DNA of 64,000 nt from Actinomadura macrotermitis (lineage in GTDB: Bacteria > Actinomycetota > Actinomycetes > Streptosporangiales > Streptosporangiaceae): the NCBI RefSeq assembly GCF_009604375.1, contig NZ_WEGH01000001.1:1426001-1490000 (forward strand). Reading direction: 5' to 3'. Below are positions 61,296 to 64,000 of this stretch, piece by piece (the first letter of the stretch is position 1; each line of letters starts with the position of its first letter). A program made the translations under genes and the position numbers. The notes under the pieces are model-generated. The model saw nothing but the letters and a program-made list of their open reading frames with translations. It was not told the origin of the DNA and did no database searches.

Positions 61296-62445
61296 GCACC
61301 AGGCCGCTCGTCGGGACGCCCGTGCCCGCCGTGACCAGGACGTTCCGCACGTCCGCGACCTGGTTCGCGGCGGTGCCCCGGATCTGGCGCACTCCTTCTG
61401 TGATGCCGTTCATCCCGTGGATGTAGGCCTCGCCGAGCTGGCCTCCGTGCGGGTTGACCGGCAGGTGGCCGTCCAGCTCGATGCCGCCGTCCTTGATGAA
61501 GTCGCGCGCCTCGCCGCGTCCGCAGAAGCCCAGCTCCTCGAGCTGCACCAGGACGAACGGCGTGAAGTGGTCGTAGAGGATCGCGGTCTGGACGTCGGCG
61601 GCGGTCAGGCCCGACTGCCGCCACAGCGTGTCGCCCACGTTGCCCATGGCGGGCAGGGCGGCCAGGTCGCCCGAGTAGTACCCGAACATCATCATCTGGT
61701 CGGGCCCGGTGCCCTGCGCGGCCGCCTGGATCACGGCGGGCGGGTGCGGCAGGTCGCGGGCCCGCTCCGCGCTGGTGACGACGACGGCCACGCCGCCGTC
61801 GGACTCCTGGCAGCAGTCCAGCAGGTGCAGCGGGTCGACGATCCAGCGGGACGCCTGGTGCTCCTCCAGGGTGATCGGCCGGCCGTGGAACCAGGCGGCG
61901 GGGTTGGTCGCGGCGTGGCGGCGCATCGCGACGGCGACGCGGCCGAAGTCCTCGCTGGTCGCGCCGTACTCGTGCATGTAGCGGCGGGCGTGCATGGCGA
62001 CCCAGGCCGCCGGTGTCGCGAACCCGTACGGCAGGTGCCAGGAGAACTCCAGGCCGGTCGAGTCGGCGCGTGAGGACGGGCTGGCCTGCCCGAACCGGTG
62101 CCCGGAGCGCTCGTTGAACGCCCGGTAGCAGACGACGACGTCGGCCTGGCCCGTCGCGACGGCCATCGCGGCGTGCGCGACGGTCCCGCAGGCCGCGCCG
62201 CCGCCGTAGTCGACGCGGGAGAAGAACCGCAGCGCCGGGATGCCGAGCTCGCGCTGGACGGCGATCTCGGAGTTGACGTCGGCGGTGAAGGTGACCAGGC
62301 CGTCCACGTCGGCGGGGGCGAGGCCGGCGTCGCGGATCGCGGCCAGGCACGCCTCGGCGGCGAGCCGCAGCTCGGAGCGGCCGGACTCCTTGGAGAACTC
62401 GGTGGCGCCGATCCCGGCGATCGCGGCCCTGCCGGAGAGCGTCAT
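61282..62445 (-). CDS. Ltp2-like thiolase-fold lipid-transfer protein (steroid side-chain aldol lyase)
   Basis: 387-aa thiolase-superfamily protein like actinobacterial Ltp2/Ltp3, which cleaves the C17 side chain of the steroid after hydration. Text: MTLSGRAAIAGIGATEFSKESGRSELRLAAEA, CYRAFNERSGHRFG, DCCQESDGGVAVVVTSAERA and NPHGGQLGEAYIHGMNGITEGVRQIRG. The thiolase nucleophile Cys region is altered, as in Ltp2. Its ATG overlaps the stop of the hydratase gene. In Mycobacterium Ltp2 works in complex with the ChsH2 DUF35 domain, which the upstream gene supplies. Confidence 0.85.
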   Translation of the reverse strand: MTLSGRAAIAGIGATEFSKESGRSELRLAAEACLAAIRDAGLAPADVDGLVTFTADVNSEIAVQRELGIPALRFFSRVDYGGGAACGTVAHAAMAVATGQADVVVCYRAFNERSGHRFGQASPSSRADSTGLEFSWHLPYGFATPAAWVAMHARRYMHEYGATSEDFGRVAVAMRRHAATNPAAWFHGRPITLEEHQASRWIVDPLHLLDCCQESDGGVAVVVTSAERARDLPHPPAVIQAAAQGTGPDQMMMFGYYSGDLAALPAMGNVGDTLWRQSGLTAADVQTAILYDHFTPFVLVQLEELGFCGRGEARDFIKDGGIELDGHLPVNPHGGQLGEAYIHGMNGITEGVRQIRGTAANQVADVRNVLVTAGTGVPTSGLVLSTG

Positions 62446-63716
62446 GCGTCCTCCTTGAATCGGACGGTGGCGGTGACGTGGTCGCCGAGGCTCACCGCGC
62501 CGCGCACCGTGAGGGTGTGCTCGTCCACGCGCTCGCCGGTGAGGGTGAGGGTGTCGCCCGCGTAGGCGGGGACGCCGAGCCGCACCGCGATGCCCGCCAG
62601 GGTCGCGCCCGGGACGGTCTCCAGGGCGTGGCGCTGCACGAGGCCCATGGTGGTGAGGATGTTGAGGAAGATGTCCTTGGAGCCCTGCGCGCGGGCGAGG
62701 GCGGTGTCGTGGTGCACCGGGGTGAAGTCGCGGGTGGCGAGCGCCGACGCGATCACGAAGGTGGGGGTGAGCGGGATCGGCCGGCCCTCGGGTTCGGGCG
62801 GCTCCTCCACGACGGGGTCCGGGGCGTCCGCCGGGGTCCACTGCGGCAGGACGAGCTCGTCGTCCATCCGCTCGAAGACCAGCCGGACCGGCATGCCGAT
62901 CCCCACGTCGTCCGGCGGGCATCCGTTGACGTTGCCGACGACGCGGACGCCCTCGGCCAGCTCGACCACCGCGACGACGTAGGGCGGCGTGCGGCCCGGC
63001 ACCGGCGGGTGGTGGTGCACGACGTAGGAGTGGACGACGCCCCGGCCCGAGGCCACGATGAAGTCGCGGTTCACCGAGTGGCAGGACGGGCACATCGGCC
63101 CCGGCGGGTGCCGGAGCGTTCCACAGTCCGCGCACCGCTGGATCCGCAGCTCACCGGCGTTGACGCCGTCCCAGTAGAACTGCGTGTCGCGTCCGATCGC
63201 GGGCTGCATCGGGTACTTGCCGCTTTTCTTCGGGGCGGCGGCGGAGCGCTTGCGCGGCTGGAACTTCAGCACCCGGAACAGCATCTCGGCGACGCGCTCG
63301 TCGTTCTCGTCGTACCAGGACTGGTACCAGGTGACGAAGTAGCCCTCGCCCATCGCGGTCTTCTTCGGCCCGGCGACGCCCCCGAACCGCATGGTGGAGG
63401 TGAGCCGCTCGCCGATCTTCACATAGCGGTCGTAGGTCTGCTCGCAGTTGGTCGCGACGACGCCGGTGTAGCCGCTGGCGTTCAGCAGCCGGAGGGGTTC
63501 GTCGGCGATCGAGCCCTGCTTGGGGACGCCGAGCCCCGGCATCGACCAGACCTGGATCATCGCGGGCGGCGCGACGTCGTCCCAGGTCCCGGTGTCGCCG
63601 AGGGCCTGCGTCCAGTTGCGGATCATGGCCGCGTTCACCGGGTCCGGGCACGGCGCGGCGGGCTGCTCGCCGAGCGCGGTGAGGCGTTCGGCGAGCGCGG
63701 TCAGCTCGTGGTGCAC
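62442..63716 (-). CDS. Fused ChsH2-ChsH1 steroid enoyl-CoA hydratase (MaoC-DUF35-MaoC)
   Basis: 424-aa. A first MaoC-like hot-dog domain covers ~1-150 (PPAMIQVWSMPGLG, EGYFVTWYQSWYDENDERVAEMLFRVLKF). A DUF35 domain covers ~170-290, with zinc ribbon CADCGTLRHPPGPMCPSC and OB fold VVHSYVVHHHPPVPGRTPPYVVAVVELAEG. A second MaoC domain covers ~300-424, with the hydratase motif FVIASALATRDFTPVHHDTALARAQGSKDIFLNILTTMGLVQRH. In Mycobacterium these are two proteins, ChsH2 and ChsH1. GTG start nine bases after the dehydrogenase stop. Confidence 0.87.
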   Translation of the reverse strand: MHHELTALAERLTALGEQPAAPCPDPVNAAMIRNWTQALGDTGTWDDVAPPAMIQVWSMPGLGVPKQGSIADEPLRLLNASGYTGVVATNCEQTYDRYVKIGERLTSTMRFGGVAGPKKTAMGEGYFVTWYQSWYDENDERVAEMLFRVLKFQPRKRSAAAPKKSGKYPMQPAIGRDTQFYWDGVNAGELRIQRCADCGTLRHPPGPMCPSCHSVNRDFIVASGRGVVHSYVVHHHPPVPGRTPPYVVAVVELAEGVRVVGNVNGCPPDDVGIGMPVRLVFERMDDELVLPQWTPADAPDPVVEEPPEPEGRPIPLTPTFVIASALATRDFTPVHHDTALARAQGSKDIFLNILTTMGLVQRHALETVPGATLAGIAVRLGVPAYAGDTLTLTGERVDEHTLTVRGAVSLGDHVTATVRFKEDA

Positions 63717-63725
63717 CAGGTCTCC

Positions 63726-64000
63726 TTAACGCGGGGCGCGGGGCAGGCCGAGGCCGATCATCGCGATCAGCTCGCGCTGGATCTCGTTGACGCCGCCGCC
63801 GAAGGTCAGCACGACGGCGCCCTTGACGCCGTGGTCGAGGCGCTCGACGAAGTCCGCGGTCGCCGGGTCGCCCGGGTCGCCGTAGCGGGCGAGGACGTCG
63901 CCGACGATCCGGCCGACGTCCTGCATCCGCTCCGAGCCGTAGATCTTGGTGGCGGACGCGTCGGCGGCGCCCAGCCAGCCGAGGTCCATGTTCGCCGCGA
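63726..64000 (-). CDS. Acyl-CoA dehydrogenase, C-terminal part (ChsE-like)
   Basis: Only the last ~91 codons are inside the window; the gene begins beyond the right edge. Text such as WLGAADASATKIYGSERMQDVGRIVGDVLARYG and VLTFGGGVNEIQRELIAMIGLGLPRAPR is the acyl-CoA dehydrogenase C-terminal helix bundle with the usual GGG-xNEIQRxLIA ending. Its position before the hydratase/lyase genes fits the steroid 2'-propionyl-CoA side-chain dehydrogenase, usually a heterotetramer. Confidence 0.82.
   Translation of the reverse strand, partial: AANMDLGWLGAADASATKIYGSERMQDVGRIVGDVLARYGDPGDPATADFVERLDHGVKGAVVLTFGGGVNEIQRELIAMIGLGLPRAPR

Overview
This 64 kb window is high-GC actinomycete chromosome. The markers are DUF397/XRE-DUF5753 pairs, a mycobacterial-type ergothioneine cluster, GTG starts, NarL/LuxR two-component pairs and steroid side-chain genes. 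A filamentous genus near Actinomadura/Streptosporangiales fits best, but this is inferred from gene content only. No rRNA, tRNA, CRISPR array, IS element or phage is visible. Genes are dense and often overlap as ATGA or GTGA. Nearly all long antisense ORFs are high-GC shadows.

Layout. 0-2.7 kb (minus strand): a lasso-peptide cluster in the order precursor A, cyclase C, leader-binding B1, leader peptidase B2 (B2 runs off the left edge). The 36-aa precursor is a small ORF with a strong ribosome binding site and a clear leader/core architecture. 3.3-11.5 kb: small proteins, a GAF-SpoIIE phosphatase, an S9 peptidase, an ArsR operon with two SRPBCC proteins and paired palindromic operators, a MarR/MFS pair and an orphan amino-acid-binding lipoprotein. 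11.5-18.2 kb: histidine utilisation (hutH, hutU, an allantoate-type amidase, hutF) with a divergent IclR regulator; hutI is absent. 18.3-21.0 kb: a tandemly duplicated pair of secreted matrixin-like protease and secreted partner. 21.1-23.7 kb: an XRE-DUF5753 regulator with four tandem DUF397 genes and two homologous intercistronic hairpins. 23.9-26.5 kb: a LecA-like lectin, a DUF11 secreted protein and an APH-type kinase.

26.6-41.7 kb is the most interesting stretch. A quaternary-amine (OpuC/ProU-type) ABC transporter is divergent from a histidine-ammonia-lyase homologue whose MIO-forming triad is Gly-Thr-Gly instead of Ala-Ser-Gly. Next come a LacI regulator, a metal-dependent hydrolase and a cysteine/thiol dioxygenase behind a triple 13-bp operator, then a few unrelated genes, then egtABCD for ergothioneine synthesis. 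A 12/13 match to the LacI operator unit lies just upstream of egtA. Together these suggest a locus for making, importing and breaking down ergothioneine or a related betaine. This is a hypothesis, not a proven function.

41.8-53.4 kb: an ECF-sigma-like protein fused to a membrane anchor and Pro/Thr tail, a rhomboid-like protein, a DHA2 exporter with TetR and a 21-bp palindrome, two histidine kinase/response regulator pairs, a GT87 mannosyltransferase overlapping an antisense gene, a MscS channel and a ThrE-type exporter. 53.8-61.3 kb: poorly characterised genes, an HTH-NB-ARC-TPR protein with near-identical 126-bp repeats and a double-domain Imm49 protein. 61.3-64 kb (minus strand): steroid side-chain degradation genes, namely an Ltp2-like lyase, a fused ChsH2-ChsH1 hydratase and the end of an acyl-CoA dehydrogenase.
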